From Alisma plantago-aquatica (lineage: Eukaryota > Streptophyta > Magnoliopsida > Alismatales > Alismataceae), in contig OY856412.1 of NCBI GenBank assembly GCA_963693085.1, positions 1,409,589,194-1,409,653,193 of the forward strand: a stretch of DNA of 64,000 bases, in the 5' to 3' direction. Below the pieces are notes generated by a model. That model made no database searches, was not told where the DNA came from, and was given only the letters and a program-made list of their open reading frames with translations. Made by a program: the position numbers and the translations under genes. Of the stretch, positions 21,828 through 33,640 are shown one piece after another. Position 1 is the first letter of the stretch. Each line of letters begins with the position of its first letter.

Positions 21828-22554
21828 AATTATAAACCACTAACAAGGATTTCGTCTCCGAAATCCCAGGAAAAGGAGAGACATATTTTATTCATTTATA
21901 ATACCATCAAGTCTCCACATAACATATTAATGTCATGGAGATACCATAGATCTTTAATCCACACAAAGTTCTTCCACACAGGGTTATTCTAAGGAAATAG
22001 TTTTAGCTTGATAAACTTTTCCACCATAATTATAATTGTTCCTTCCATTAGTTCAACCTTATCAATTTTTATGTTTATGCAGAGTATAAACCCCTAACAT
22101 ATGATGTCCATATTATTTTATGTAACTAGATTGATTTCACATTTGGCCAATATAGGTAACCAACATAAATCATCTATTATTTCTCTGGTACCATAATCCT
22201 TACTTTGGTATTCATCATATGTGTTGATCACATCTCATTTTTATCATATTCATTTCTCTGTTGTTACCACCGAAGGTATACATGCACAAGGTATTTCTTT
22301 TATTTTAGGACATTGCTTGTTCCATATATCATTATCTTAGAACCAAAGTCCAAAGCAAACTGATACTTTTCTAAGTATCCATCAACGGATTATTTCTAAT
22401 CCATGTACATCAAATGTCATAATACTTACTTGATTGTCATGTTAATGAAAGGAAGAAACATAAAAGAACATACTCATATCATTACCCAAGGTTTTTTATC
22501 AAAGGGGAAACATATATATTTAACATAGGTAATCCACTCTGGAATCCTTTATTT
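21828..22554. other. Element B internal, 3' untranslated part
   Basis: Non-coding. On minus, just before the left LTR, it reads GGAGACGAAATCC...AGTGG, like the post-pol segment and degenerate polypurine tract that precede the 3' LTR in Ty3-gypsy elements. Nothing recognisable between 21900 and 22550. Confidence 0.55.
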
Positions 22555-23228
22555 GTTTGGGAAAGTTCACTTAGCAAACCCTATCTGACTAGGAAAGTAC
22601 ACTTAGCAATCCCTATGTAATTGGGAAAGTTCACTTAGAAATCCCTATGTTATTGGGAAAGTTCACTCAGTAATCCCCATGTAATTGGGAAAGTTTACTC
22701 AACAATCCCTATGTTATTGGGAAAGTTCACTCAGCAATTCCTATGTTATTGGGAAAGTTCACTCAACAATCCCCATGTAATTGGGAAAGTTCACTCAGCA
22801 ATCCCTATGTTATTTGGAAAGTTCACTTAGCAATCCCTATGTAATTGGGAAAGTTCACTCAACAATGCCTATGTTATTGGGAAAGTTCACTCAGCAATCC
22901 CTATGTAATTGGGAAAGTTCACTCAGCAATCCCTATGTTATTGGGAAAGTTTACTCAGCAATCCCCATGTAATTGGGAAAGTTCACTCAGCAATCCCTAT
23001 GTTATTGGGAAAGTTCACTCAACAATCCCTATGTATAATTGGGAAAGTTCACTCAACAATCCCTATGTTATTGGGAAAGTTCACTCAGCAATCCCTATGT
23101 TATTGGGAAAGTTCACTCAGCAATCCCTATGTAATTGGGAAAGTTCACTCAACAATCCCTATGTTATTCGGAAAGTTCACTCAGCAATCCTTATGTTATT
23201 GGGAAAGTTCACTTAGTGATCCCTATTT
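22555..23228. repeat. 32-bp minisatellite (about 21 units, partly alternating 64-bp dimers)
   Basis: The unit is GGGAAAGTTCACTCAGCAAT plus CCCTATGTTATT or CCCTATGTAATT. Spacing is 32 bp almost throughout, with one 34-bp unit near 23010-23041. GTTATT and GTAATT variants largely alternate, giving a 64-bp higher-order unit. As 32 is not a multiple of 3, open frames cycle through the three frames of the repeat; these frames are not genes. It lies in element B between gag and the 3' LTR, where pol would be expected. Confidence 0.95.
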
Positions 23229-23639
23229 ACTTTCATTATACTCACTAAATTGTTTCAGAATGACTACTTGATCAGAGTGATCAGAAAGATAACAATCTAA
23301 GAGTTCCATACTTACCCTATCTTCAATAATCATATACCTGGCCAGGGTATACAAGTATTGAGATTAGGTAGTATGCACTTTATTTACTATCATGTTCCTC
23401 ACTTTTCATATCATTATACACACATGATTTTTCATTCCTGGATTTTCTTCAGGCATCACTTCTGTATCTCATCTTTTATCACATAGATAAGAGAGATTAT
23501 AAAGCATTTTAAGGAATACTGAGTAAAATATAAGTTCTAATCTTCCTTGTGTCCTTATAGGACTAGTTAGAGGATGTTCAAAAACAACTACTTTCTTATT
23601 TTTATCACATAGAATCATGAAATGGAATATCAAAATGAA

Positions 23640-24863
23640 ACTATTTCATCTGACTTGTCTCATCTTGCAGCTTGTTTACTGTTGACCCTGTGCTCGATGG
23701 TTGGGTGCCAATGAACCAACTTGGGATGCATGTCCACGTCCCCTAGTGTTACTAGAAGACTAACTCCTCTGAAAGCCTTGCTGACTCTGCCTTGGGGGTA
23801 GAGTCACCATTGAATTCCCATCTGGACAATCCTTTGCTAGATGTCCCAATTGTCTACATTGGTAACAGACCCTGGTCGCAAAATAGGGTCTGTGAGATCC
23901 AGTCACCGATGTTAATGCTATGCAGGGGGCTCTACTTGGAGCAATACTACAGTCCCTACCCCTGCTTGACGTCCATTGCACCTGGGTGTTGAATGTTGAT
24001 GATGTTGCCGGTGCAGAGAACCTCGGCTTCTTGAAACCTTCATATCTCTATCCTTGAGATTGAATGTATTCTTTCTTATTACTAGTCTGTCATTTCTCAG
24101 TTACAGATTTTTCTATCCGCCTCACAGACTCTACAAAAGTAGCAAACCTCTCTCTGTTCTCTAAAGAAGACACATAAGTGGTTAATTCAACGTTCAACCC
24201 CTTCTCAAAATGTCAAATTCTTTCCTCATCGGTAGCTTCCATGTGCGGACAGAACCGCAACAGCTCCACGAACTTAGCCTCATACTCACTAATGTTCAGT
24301 GGAGCTTGTCTTATCCACTCAAATTGAGGTGTTTTCTCATCTAGGTAAGTCTTAGGGAAGTATCTAATGACAAATTCTCGTCAGAATTCTTCCCATCCAA
24401 CCTCAACACCTGGCCTTTTATCTTCTTCTATAATCCACCAGTGACCAACACTCCATTTTAGGAAGTACACTGCATGTCTTACCTTGTCGGCTTCAGGAAT
24501 ATCAAGGATCTTGAAAGCCTTCTCTAGTTCTGTTAGCCATAGAGCAGCATCTGCTGGATCAGATGTACCAGCATAATCTATGGCTCCAACCTGGTGAAGT
24601 CTCTCAAAAGTCTTGTCGGCTCCCTGTCCCTCATTATGGGCTGGTGCCCTAGGTGCAGGTGGTGGCATCCTGTCCACCATGTGTGTCATGGTCGCCATAA
24701 ACTGGCCAAACGGGGTATGGAAGGCTGGATTTTCTATCATAGCTGGGTCAAATTGGGGATGTTCAGGTACTGGCTCCTCCCTAGCTTGATCCCTTGCACA
24801 TCCTCCTAGTGCACCAACGCTGCTCTTAGTAGCATGTTGTTCATGTGATCCAGACATCTTCAA
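23640..24863 (-). pseudogene. Ty3-gypsy Gag of element B
   Basis: ATG at 24863, about 130 bp inside the PBS. The frame gives PQFDPAMIENPAFHTPFGQF, then FERLHQVGAIDYAGTSDPAD, AALWLTELEKAFKILDIPEA, DKVRHAVYFLKWSVGHWW: the capsid-like retrotransposon gag domain (F...GA..Y.G..DP..A..WL..LE..F......D..KV..A...L......WW). It continues in the same frame past four stops (WEEF-stop-REF, EERI-stop-HFEKG, EK-stop-QTSN, QG-stop-RYEG) to a CCHC zinc knuckle, CYQCRQLGHLAKDCP, at about 23825-23870. All four stops fit CGA-to-TGA or CAG-to-TAG. Gag would package element RNA; with no pol present, movement would need enzymes from a related autonomous element. Confidence 0.92.
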
Positions 24864-24970
24864 GTTCTTCTTCTCCTATGTGAGCAGAAGATACTATCCG
24901 ATAAACTGGAAGACACTTAGAACAAACTCAACAACCTTCATCCTATGTCTTTGTAGACTCAGCGAACCTA

Positions 24971-24984
24971 GAGCTTTGATACCA
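24971..24984 (-). other. Primer binding site of element B
   Basis: Minus strand TGGTATCAAAGCTC, six bases after the LTR end. It resembles the tRNA-Met-complementary PBS with one mismatch and fixes the element's orientation. Confidence 0.88.
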
Positions 24985-24990
24985 CTAAAT

Positions 24991-25167
24991 TGTGACACAC
25001 CGATAAAAAAAACATGATTTACTTAAGCGCAAGCATTCATTAGCAGCAGATTACTGAAAAACAGTAAAAATTAAAATGTTTTTCAAAGAGATCCACAAAG
25101 GACAACTCTTTCAAAAAGAACCAAAGTAATTTGATTTCATTCTGTTTCACTAGTACATATCGTGTAT
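24991..25167 (-). repeat. Element B right (5') LTR, left fragment
   Basis: TGTGACACACCGATAAAAA onward, matching 17399-17577. The match stops exactly at the solo-LTR TSD and resumes at 30782. Confidence 0.92.
25163..25167. repeat. TSD of the nested solo LTR, left copy
   Basis: TGTAT before TGTAACATCC. The same five bases occur at 30777-30781 after ...GATGCCACA. In the uninterrupted left LTR of element B this site occurs once (GTGTATCATCTC). Confidence 0.92.
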
Positions 25168-26574
25168 TGTAACATCCCTGACCTGGGTTATTCCTTAATG
25201 CTAGAAGTTTTTCTTAATAAAGTTAATTAGATCTTTGATTTTATTTTGTGAAAAATAATTAAGGCTCAAGAGGAACTTATGTTTCAATTTTGGTCCTATT
25301 TGAATAATGTTTGAGTAATGTTTGCTTATTTTGGACTAAAGTGTAAAATTACCCAAGTTGAGGGGTTAATTTGCAAATTTTTCATGATAAAATGTTCATC
25401 ATATGATGAAGCATCATAGGAATGAGTATGATGTAGTGGTATGGCTTTCACAAGCCTGAGCACCAAGAAAGAGCTAGTTGAGCAATGTTTATGCATTAAA
25501 ACCTAGTTTTGGTGTAATGTGCAACTTACCAAAAACCTAGGGTTCCATATGCAAAATACCACTTCAAGAGGGTCCCTCATTATATTGGCATCATATAGAG
25601 AAAAGTAAATGAGAGGGGTGCCTCATTTTGAAACATTTTGTAAGAGAGAGAATCTTGATATTATAATAATCAAGATTTAAGCATAGTTGTAACTTTACTT
25701 CAATTTAATGCAAAAATAAATATAATAATTGAAGATCCCTTCAACCAAAAGGTGAGGGAGGATTTTGCAAAAGGTTGTACGAGCTTGTGCCTTGAAAAGG
25801 CACGAAAATATCTCAAGCAAGTGGATAACCCACTCACATTAAATAAAGAAAAAGTAATATCCACTAATTTTTGGGTATTATTATTATAAGGGTTAAGGTG
25901 CTTAATTTCTTTTCCTTTAAATTCATGGATAATGAAGAGGTTTGCAAAGGGAAAGAGGATAGATTCGTGGGCAAGGAGTTTAGGGGGAGATGTGGCATCA
26001 ATTTGAGAAATTAAAGGAATTAATTACTACTTTCTCTCTCATTGAATTTCCTTATAAAAACACCATTTCCAACTCAATTCAAAGGCTTTTTCGATCCTTC
26101 TTTCTCTCCCTACTTGCAAAACGGCCAAGGAAGCTTAGGAGAAATAGGAGGACGATTTCCAACCTGTAGGTAAGCTTCTTGATCACTTTCGACCATGATT
26201 TCATGGTGGAAATCGAAAATAAATTATGGATTTCTTTTTTTTGTTCCATCAATCTTTCTTTCTAGCCAATCCATTTCACTCAAAAGCTTGAGGAACGAAC
26301 CTTGTGGAGTGAGAAAGCTTCTTTCACCATTAGGAACGTGAAGTTGGAGCTTTGAAGCTTCATTGAAGGCAGGTTGTATTACTTGAACCCTTGAATATTA
26401 TTATTGATTTCATATCTTTAACTATTGTTGAAAGTCTCTCTATCCTCCAAATTTTATTTGATTGATTGATGAAATCACCATGAAAATCATAGCAAGATTC
26501 GTGGGTTTAGATCTTGATGATGATGACATAATCATAAGCACACACCTCCATAAATATCCTCTGCAAACGATTTC

Positions 26575-27520
26575 ATGAACTTGAGACCAAACGGTCTCAA
26601 GATCGTTTGAAACCAAATGGTCTCAAGACCGTTTGGGATCAAACGGTCTCAAGACCATTTGGGATCAAACGGTCTTAGACCATTTGGAGCTCAACTAATG
26701 ATGTGATGGATGATGATCCAATGGATTGAATTGAATTGGTTTCAACAAGGTCCAACAATCATCAACCCTAAATCGAGTATTTATTGAAAATCTAATTAAT
26801 TTCATGAGTTTTCCTTATTTGGTTTGGGTCAAATGGTCTCAAGACAATTTGACACCAAACGGTCTCAAGACCGTTTGGGACCAAATGACCTCAAGACCGT
26901 TTGAGGTCAGGTCATGCCCAATTTGAATGATGGTCCAATGATTTCAAAGCAATTGATTTCACAATGACTAATATTGAAGGTTCATCGATTTCAAACCCTA
27001 AACGAATTGGGTTCAAAACCCTAATTGAGGTTCAATTGAAGATTGATTCAGTTGAAGGATGATCCATTAGTTCAATATAAGATTGATGCATGGGTTCAAT
27101 TGATGAATGGTTCCATGGATTCAATTGATGAGGGGATCAACCATTGAAACCCTAAATCAATTTTAGAGGTTGAGACCGTTTTTGGTCCAATCGGTTTTGA
27201 GGAGGTTTGGACCAAACGATCTCAAGACCGTTTGAGTCCAAATGGTCTCAAGACCATTTGAGACCAAACGATCCCAAACTAATTGTGACTCAAATGATCT
27301 CAAGTATCTTTGCACTAAACGGTTTCAAGCACCATCTTTGCTAAACGGTTTCAAACTGTTTGGAAATAAATTGACCAAGATCGTTTGAAGGTCTAAACGG
27401 TCTTAGACCATTTGAGGGTAAATCTATCAAGACCTTTTGGGGTCTAGAGGGTCAAGACCATTTGGGGTCTAGTTGACCAAAACCGTTTGGAAAGTAATTA
27501 ACCAAAACCGTTTGGACACT
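26575..27520. repeat. Palindrome cluster (AAACGGTCTCAAGACCGTTT type) in the solo LTR
   Basis: Many half-sites such as CCAAACGGTCTCAAGACCG and TCAAGACCGTTTGGGA, including several whole palindromes around 26580-26680, 26850-26910 and 27220-27260. Same motif and same relative LTR position as in element B. Confidence 0.88.
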
Positions 27521-27829
27521 TAAGGTGATTAAAGGTCAATTGTTTAATTGATCATTAAATGATGTAAATCAAGGGTGATTACATTAATTGTACCCTTAAT
27601 AATATAGGGTGATTAGTACCTTTTGAATGATTAATACTTAATGCTTATGGAAGTAATGACATAATACACTGTGTCAACCCTTCATTCAAGTTCAGTTGAC
27701 CTAATCTAATCAAGTTTGAAGTAAGCATCATCCTATAAAGGATGAGAGAGAGAGAGGAATTCCTACATGAATGATAATCATGTAGTGGTTAAGCCTCAAC
27801 CCTTTCAACATGAATAAAATTTGTAATTA

Positions 27830-28150
27830 GGGTATGATCCTTGATAAATAGATCATGAAACCCTAATTAAGAAGGTTGATGAGCCCTAACCCTAATTGAG
27901 GGTGATGCCATGTGAAACCCTAATTGAGGGTATGCCATGTGAAACCCTAATTGAGGGTGATGCCATGTGAAACCCTGATTCAGGGTGATGCCCTATGAAA
28001 CCCTACGCAATGGTATGATAAGGAGCCCTAATACAGGGTGAAGGTATGTGAAACTCTAATTTTGAGTTATAATACATGAAGCCCTAATCTTGTTATGATG
28101 TAAACCATAACCCTAATTACTGGGTAATGGTATGAGAGAACCCTAATGAT
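27830..28150. repeat. Telomere-like array in the solo LTR
   Basis: Repeated AAACCCTAATTGAGGGTGAT followed by GCCATGTG units of about 29-31 bp: the reverse-complement form of the arrays in element B's LTRs. Confidence 0.85.
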
Positions 28151-31100
28151 AAAATAGTGGGTAATGCCTTATAAAGGTGAAATATCTCATATGATTGATC
28201 ATAGGCAACCTTATAGTAAGCAATGCCTTAACCTGAAATGAGTCCATATCATTGAAGATAGTTGGACCATTCTTGTGTGTGACCTATGCACTTCATGGTA
28301 AAAGTGATACGTTAGTGGATGAAAGTATTAAGATGGGAAATACCCTAATACAAGATAAGTTGATGAATTCAAGTAAGATAAAGGTGATGAGGGAAGTGAT
28401 ACATCAACATATGATAGATATCACATCCAGCACCTCAAGAATTATACACCTTGATGTATTCTAAATCCAATATACTTGAATGACTAACACGTGAAGTATG
28501 CCATGTCAATTGTTACATGGAGATCAAATGTATTTTGATAAGTGTAGGCTAACATACCTTAAGACAATGTTAAGCCAAGCTAATAAAGTATGATGCAATC
28601 ATATTTTGGTATATATGAGAGAAGAACTTATATCTTGTGTTGATAATTTATTTAATGATAAATTATGAGAATTAATAAGCATGATTGAATACTTATGTTA
28701 TCAAGGTTGGCTTCTAGTTGGTGGAGAAATGAATTAGGGTTTGATCATTAATAACATGATCTTGAGAACCTGAATGGTTAATTATGGAAAACCCTAAGTC
28801 TAATGAAAGGTGATGATATGTAAGAGAAATCCTAACCCTAGATAAGGGAATAGGGATGCTACTCTTACATTGCATAGTGCTGATACGTAATTGATATAAC
28901 TGTTATCATATAATGATCATGCATGCAATCATGAGATGATGAGCATAGCCAGGTGTGAGATATGATGTGTTAATTATTTAAATGCTTTATGGCCTTGTGA
29001 GCCTTGTTAATAAGTTGTTACCTAGTGAGAGGTGACAAGATGTAATGGCCTTGTGAGCCATGTGATGCTTTGTTACCTAGTAACAGGTAACAAGAGACCT
29101 AATGGGCTTTGAGAGTCATGTGAGATACTTGTATAGCAAGTATCATGTTTACCTTGGTCAGATGACCTGAAGGTATTAGTTATATGATAAGTGATGACAA
29201 GTGTTCTTTGATGAACTGAGGGTGTGAATACCCATACTCCATAATCGTGATGATGAGATGTTAAGGGATAAGAATACTCATGATGTGACAAGGGATTGAG
29301 ATCCCAATGTTTTATAAAGCTTTGAAAAGCATTTTATAGATGTATTATACTTTTCTTATAGCATTTTTCATAATAATTCTTGTTTGGAAACTTGACTGAT
29401 GCTAAACGAATATAGTAATGTACTTAATTAATCAAGTGAAATCTCATCATGTAGTGGCCTAGCCATATAACCATCAATGTTAGAACTTGCTGGATGGTGA
29501 AACGGGTTGCTCCGTGGCATAACCCAGAACACATATTTTTGAATATGTGAGAGTGATGGGCGCGAATACCTTATGCCCTAATGGAGGAATTGATGCGATA
29601 TAAACATTAAATCTCTCTTCCTTCATTATATATATGTCGAGGTGGATGTATCACTAATCCCCTGAAACTGGGATGGATGTATCACGAATCTCCCAATAAT
29701 ATTAATACCGGATCGATGTGAGATAAACATGAAATCTCTCGATTGCGAAGAGAGTACAACACACCACTATAACTCTATAGAAAAGTTTCCAGTATACCCT
29801 GGAAAGCTATTTAGGAGAGACACAAGATGTCCTACATTTGATCTCGTATTGACCGAGATAAGGGAGGTCATGGTAGCCAGCTCTACCATTGGCCTTGTAT
29901 GGCACCGATTTCGACTTTGCAATGGTCGGTTGGAGTATGACCAGTATACCTCATCTTCTCAGGGCATAAGTGTGATTGTAAAATGTAATCAGCCGTATAG
30001 CATGTTTGCTTAAGGATTGAATATGAAAATCATTGGCTGATGTTACATTTCTTTATGCATCCTTAGTTGATAGATGATATATTTATGATTCCTTGCATTC
30101 CATGCAAAGTAGATAGATGATGTATAATTCTACCATGGGTAGATGCAATGTTTTCCTTAAGAAAGGAGATTATCCTATTTTGTTCATATAATGATTAATA
30201 TGGCTGTTAATATAAAAGAATCCCTGCTCAATTTTATTCTGCTAATCTGCAATAATAATGTTTCTAGCAGAGAGTTATATCTCTCGCTGGGACAATTTTC
30301 AATTGTCTCACCCCCGTGGGATCCAATTTTTTAGGTAAACATAGAAGAAGAAGCAGGAACCCTATAGCAAGGGAAGAGCAAAAGTAGCAACAGGGACATC
30401 AGTGATAACTTAGGTGGAAGCACTGGCTATCAAGTTTTCTATAGAAAGTCCTATGTGACGTCTCTGTACTCTCAGGTCCTCAGAGTCAGTAGTTGGTTTT
30501 AATGTATCGATCTGAGATGGCTTGATGCCTTGAGGTTTTTATACTACCTGTGTATAGTTTAATTGAACAGATAAAGTTGTAATCCTAGAGATGAAATGAT
30601 ACCAGAAATGTATCTGTGAACTAGAATGCAATGGAATTACTTTGGTTATTTTTGAAAGAGTTTTCCTTTGTTGGATCTCTTGTAAAAAGGTTTTAATTTT
30701 TAGTGATTTTCTGTAATCTGCTGCTAATCAACACTTCTGCTTAAGTAAATCATGTTTTTGTGAGTTGGATGCCACATGTATCATCTCATTTCAAGGATTA
30801 CAACATCAACTATTCTATTCAACTGTATACACACAACATAAGAACATTGAGGCATCAAGCCAAAATCCCAGATTGATTCATTAAAACCAACTACGGACAC
30901 CGAGAACCTGAGAGTACAGAGACGACACATAGGACTCTATTCACACATATACAAAACTTGATAGCCAGTGTCTCCACCTGAGAATTCACTACTATTCCTG
31001 GTGTTGCTGTTGTTCTTCTCTAACTATAGGGTTCCTGTCTCCTTGTCTGTGTCAACCTAAAAAAAATGTGGATCCCATGGGAGTGAGACAATTGTAAATT

Positions 31101-31789
31101 GCCCCAGTGAGAGATAAAACTCTCCGCCAAGAACATTATTAATGCAATTATTGGATTAACACTGAGCAGAGGAAATTTATATTTAACAGCAGCTAATGCA
31201 ATCTCTAACCAATTAGAGCAATATTCATATTCAAAGTATTTCAGATATAACTTGATAAAGCAGTCTGTCATTTATACTATAAGAAGTTTAAAACACATGT
31301 ATAACATTGATCCTTCTAGGATCTACTAAATTCAACCCTTATTTTATCATAGAACACTTGTTACCACTTGTTAGGTAACTAATACCTTCAAGTCATCTGA
31401 CCAAGGAAATTATGATTCTTACTACACAAGCATTCCACATATTTCACAAAGCTCATATCACCTCTTGTTACCCATTAAGAGGATACAAGGAATATTGTGG
31501 CTTATGAAGCCCATAAATAATTTCAATAATTAAAACATTATATGGCACACAGGGCTCATTAATTTCAGGTTACCTCTCACTAAGAAACAAAGCATATGAA
31601 GGCTTATAAGTCCTATAAAACATTTTAAATATACAGAGCATCATAGCTCATACCTACTATGCTCATCATCTCAACATACCTGCATGATTAGTACTCATGA
31701 TAACAATTATATCCATTATACATGAGTACCATGCAATACAAGGGTTTTCTTATTACATTCATAACTCATCATTCTATATTTGAGCTTCA

Positions 31790-32150
31790 CATAGGATCAC
31801 TCTGTGTTAGGATTTCACATAGCATCACCTTGTATTAGGGTTTCACATAGCATCACCATGTATTTAGGGTTTCACATTGCATTACCCTGCATTAGGGTTT
31901 CACATAGCATCACCATATATTTAGGGTTTCACATAGCATTACCCTGCATTAGAGTTTCACATAGCATCACCCTGTATTAGGGTTTCACATAGCATCACCC
32001 TGTGTTAGGGTTTCACATAGCATTACCCTGAATTAGGGTTTCTCATGTCATTATCCTATATTAGGATCACATCATTCCCCTAGATTATGGTTTCACTCAG
32101 TATTGCCCTAAATTAGGGTTTAAGTTCATCAGTCAACTCAATTAGGGTTT
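31790..32150. repeat. Telomere-like array in the right LTR of element B
   Basis: Same ~29-31-bp units as at 18556-18960 (TTAGGGTTTCACATAGCATC), with independent substitutions. Confidence 0.86.
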
Positions 32151-32499
32151 TATGATCTCTTTATCAAGGATCATACCCTAATTATATGTCCCATTCATTT
32201 TGAATGTGTTGGGATTGATTGCTACATGATTATTATACATGTATGGATTTCTCTTTATCATCCTCTCTAGGATGTTGTCTACTCCAAACTTAATCAAATT
32301 CAGTCTATTCTTTATTCAAATACATGTAATTAGGGTTATCCTAATGTATTGGACAATTGCATTAATATGCATCAAAGGTTAACCCCACTAAGGATACCAA
32401 TCACTCTAGTACCTTAAAGGTACAACCATTGTAATCATCATTAATTTTCATCATAAATAATCAAGTATTGATTGACCTTCAATCACCATAGACATCCAA

Positions 32500-33640
32500 A
32501 AGGTTTTGATTAATTAATTCCCAAATAATCTTGGTCACTTAGACCCCAAACGATCTTGACCAATTAGACTCCAAACAGACTTACTAAAATAACCTCCAAA
32601 TGGTCTAAGACCATTTAGACCTCCAAACGGTCTTGATTACATTGGCCATCCAATCGGTTTGAAACTATTTAGCCAAATCAAGTTGAAACCGATTGGAGAT
32701 ATAAAACCGTTTAGACAAAACATTTTGAAACCGAATGAACTTAGGTCTCCAAACGGTTTGAGACCATTTGGTCCCAAACGGTCTTGAGACTGTTTGATCC
32801 CAAACGGTCTTGGGACCGTTTGGTCCAAACCCTCTCAAAACTGAATGGACCAAAAAGATATCCATCAACTAAATCGATTTCAGGGTTTCACCTATTGAAT
32901 CCACCTATCAATTGAAACATTGAATTAACCTCAATTGAACCATTAAATCACCCTTCAATTGAACCATCAATTAGGGTTTTAAATTTAAGAAACCATCGAT
33001 TTGGGTTTTAAACTAATTGAATTAGGGTTTGAAATCGAGATACCTTCAATTGTTGACATTATAGGACTAATTCCGTTGAAATCATTGAATCACCACTTAA
33101 CCATGTCATGTCTTGACCTCAAACGGTCTTGAGTTTGTTTGGTTAACCTCCAAAAGGTCTTGAGACCGTTTGAATAGTCCCATCGTTGAAATTTGTGAAA
33201 TTCAATTAGGGTTTGCATCATAGAATCGATCATCAATTGAGCTATTGATTGTATTTCGATTTGTTATCACTGGATCTTCAACCATCTAATCATACTTCAT
33301 CATAGAATTCCAAACAGTCTTGAGACCGTTTGGGTGACCTTCAAACGGTCTTGAGACCATTTGGGTTAGTCAACCCAAAAATTAAATCAATCAATTGAGA
33401 ATTTCAGCACTCAACCCGATTAGGGTTTTATACTAGATGGACCTTTAATTGGTGAACCCTTTGAAACCAATCAATTATATTTAATGGGTCATCAACCATC
33501 AACATCAGCATATGAAATCCAAATGGTCAATTATGGTCAACTATTCCAAACGGTTTTGAAACCGTTTGGTTTCAAACGGTTTGATGAAACCGTTTGGCTA
33601 ACTTTATTGAAACCGATTGGACTCAAATTTTGAAACCGTT
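32500..33640. repeat. Palindrome cluster in the right LTR of element B
   Basis: Units such as AAACGGTCTTGGGACCGTTT at about 32800-32822 and AAACGGTTTTGAAACCGTTT at about 33548-33567, immediately followed by another inverted pair around TTTCAAACGGTTTGATGAAA. Fewer CG losses than in the left LTR. Confidence 0.88.

Larger units (their letters stand above)
25168..30776 (+). mobile_element. Solo LTR of a sister subfamily, inverted relative to element B
   Basis: Starts TGTAACATCCCTGACC (the reverse complement of element B's LTR end) and ends ...AAATCATGTTTTTGTGAGTT plus GGATGCCACA (the reverse complement of element B's LTR start). TG...CA termini with the 5-bp TSD TGTAT and no internal region make it a solo LTR in plus orientation. 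At 5609 bp it is ~1.2 kb longer than element B's LTRs. The extra sequence lies mainly in about 28150-28870 and 29400-30200. It keeps the palindrome cluster and the telomere-like array. Solo LTRs arise by recombination between the two LTRs of an element. Confidence 0.92.

Noticed and set aside
22555..23228. Regular 32-bp periodicity reminiscent of a CRISPR array
   Set aside because: The units are contiguous with no unique spacers, and the context is a plant retrotransposon.
22781..23271. Overlapping open frames of 63-123 codons in the 32-bp repeat
   Set aside because: A 32-bp unit reads through all three frames in turn, so open frames follow from the repeat itself. All frames look alike and none has a domain.
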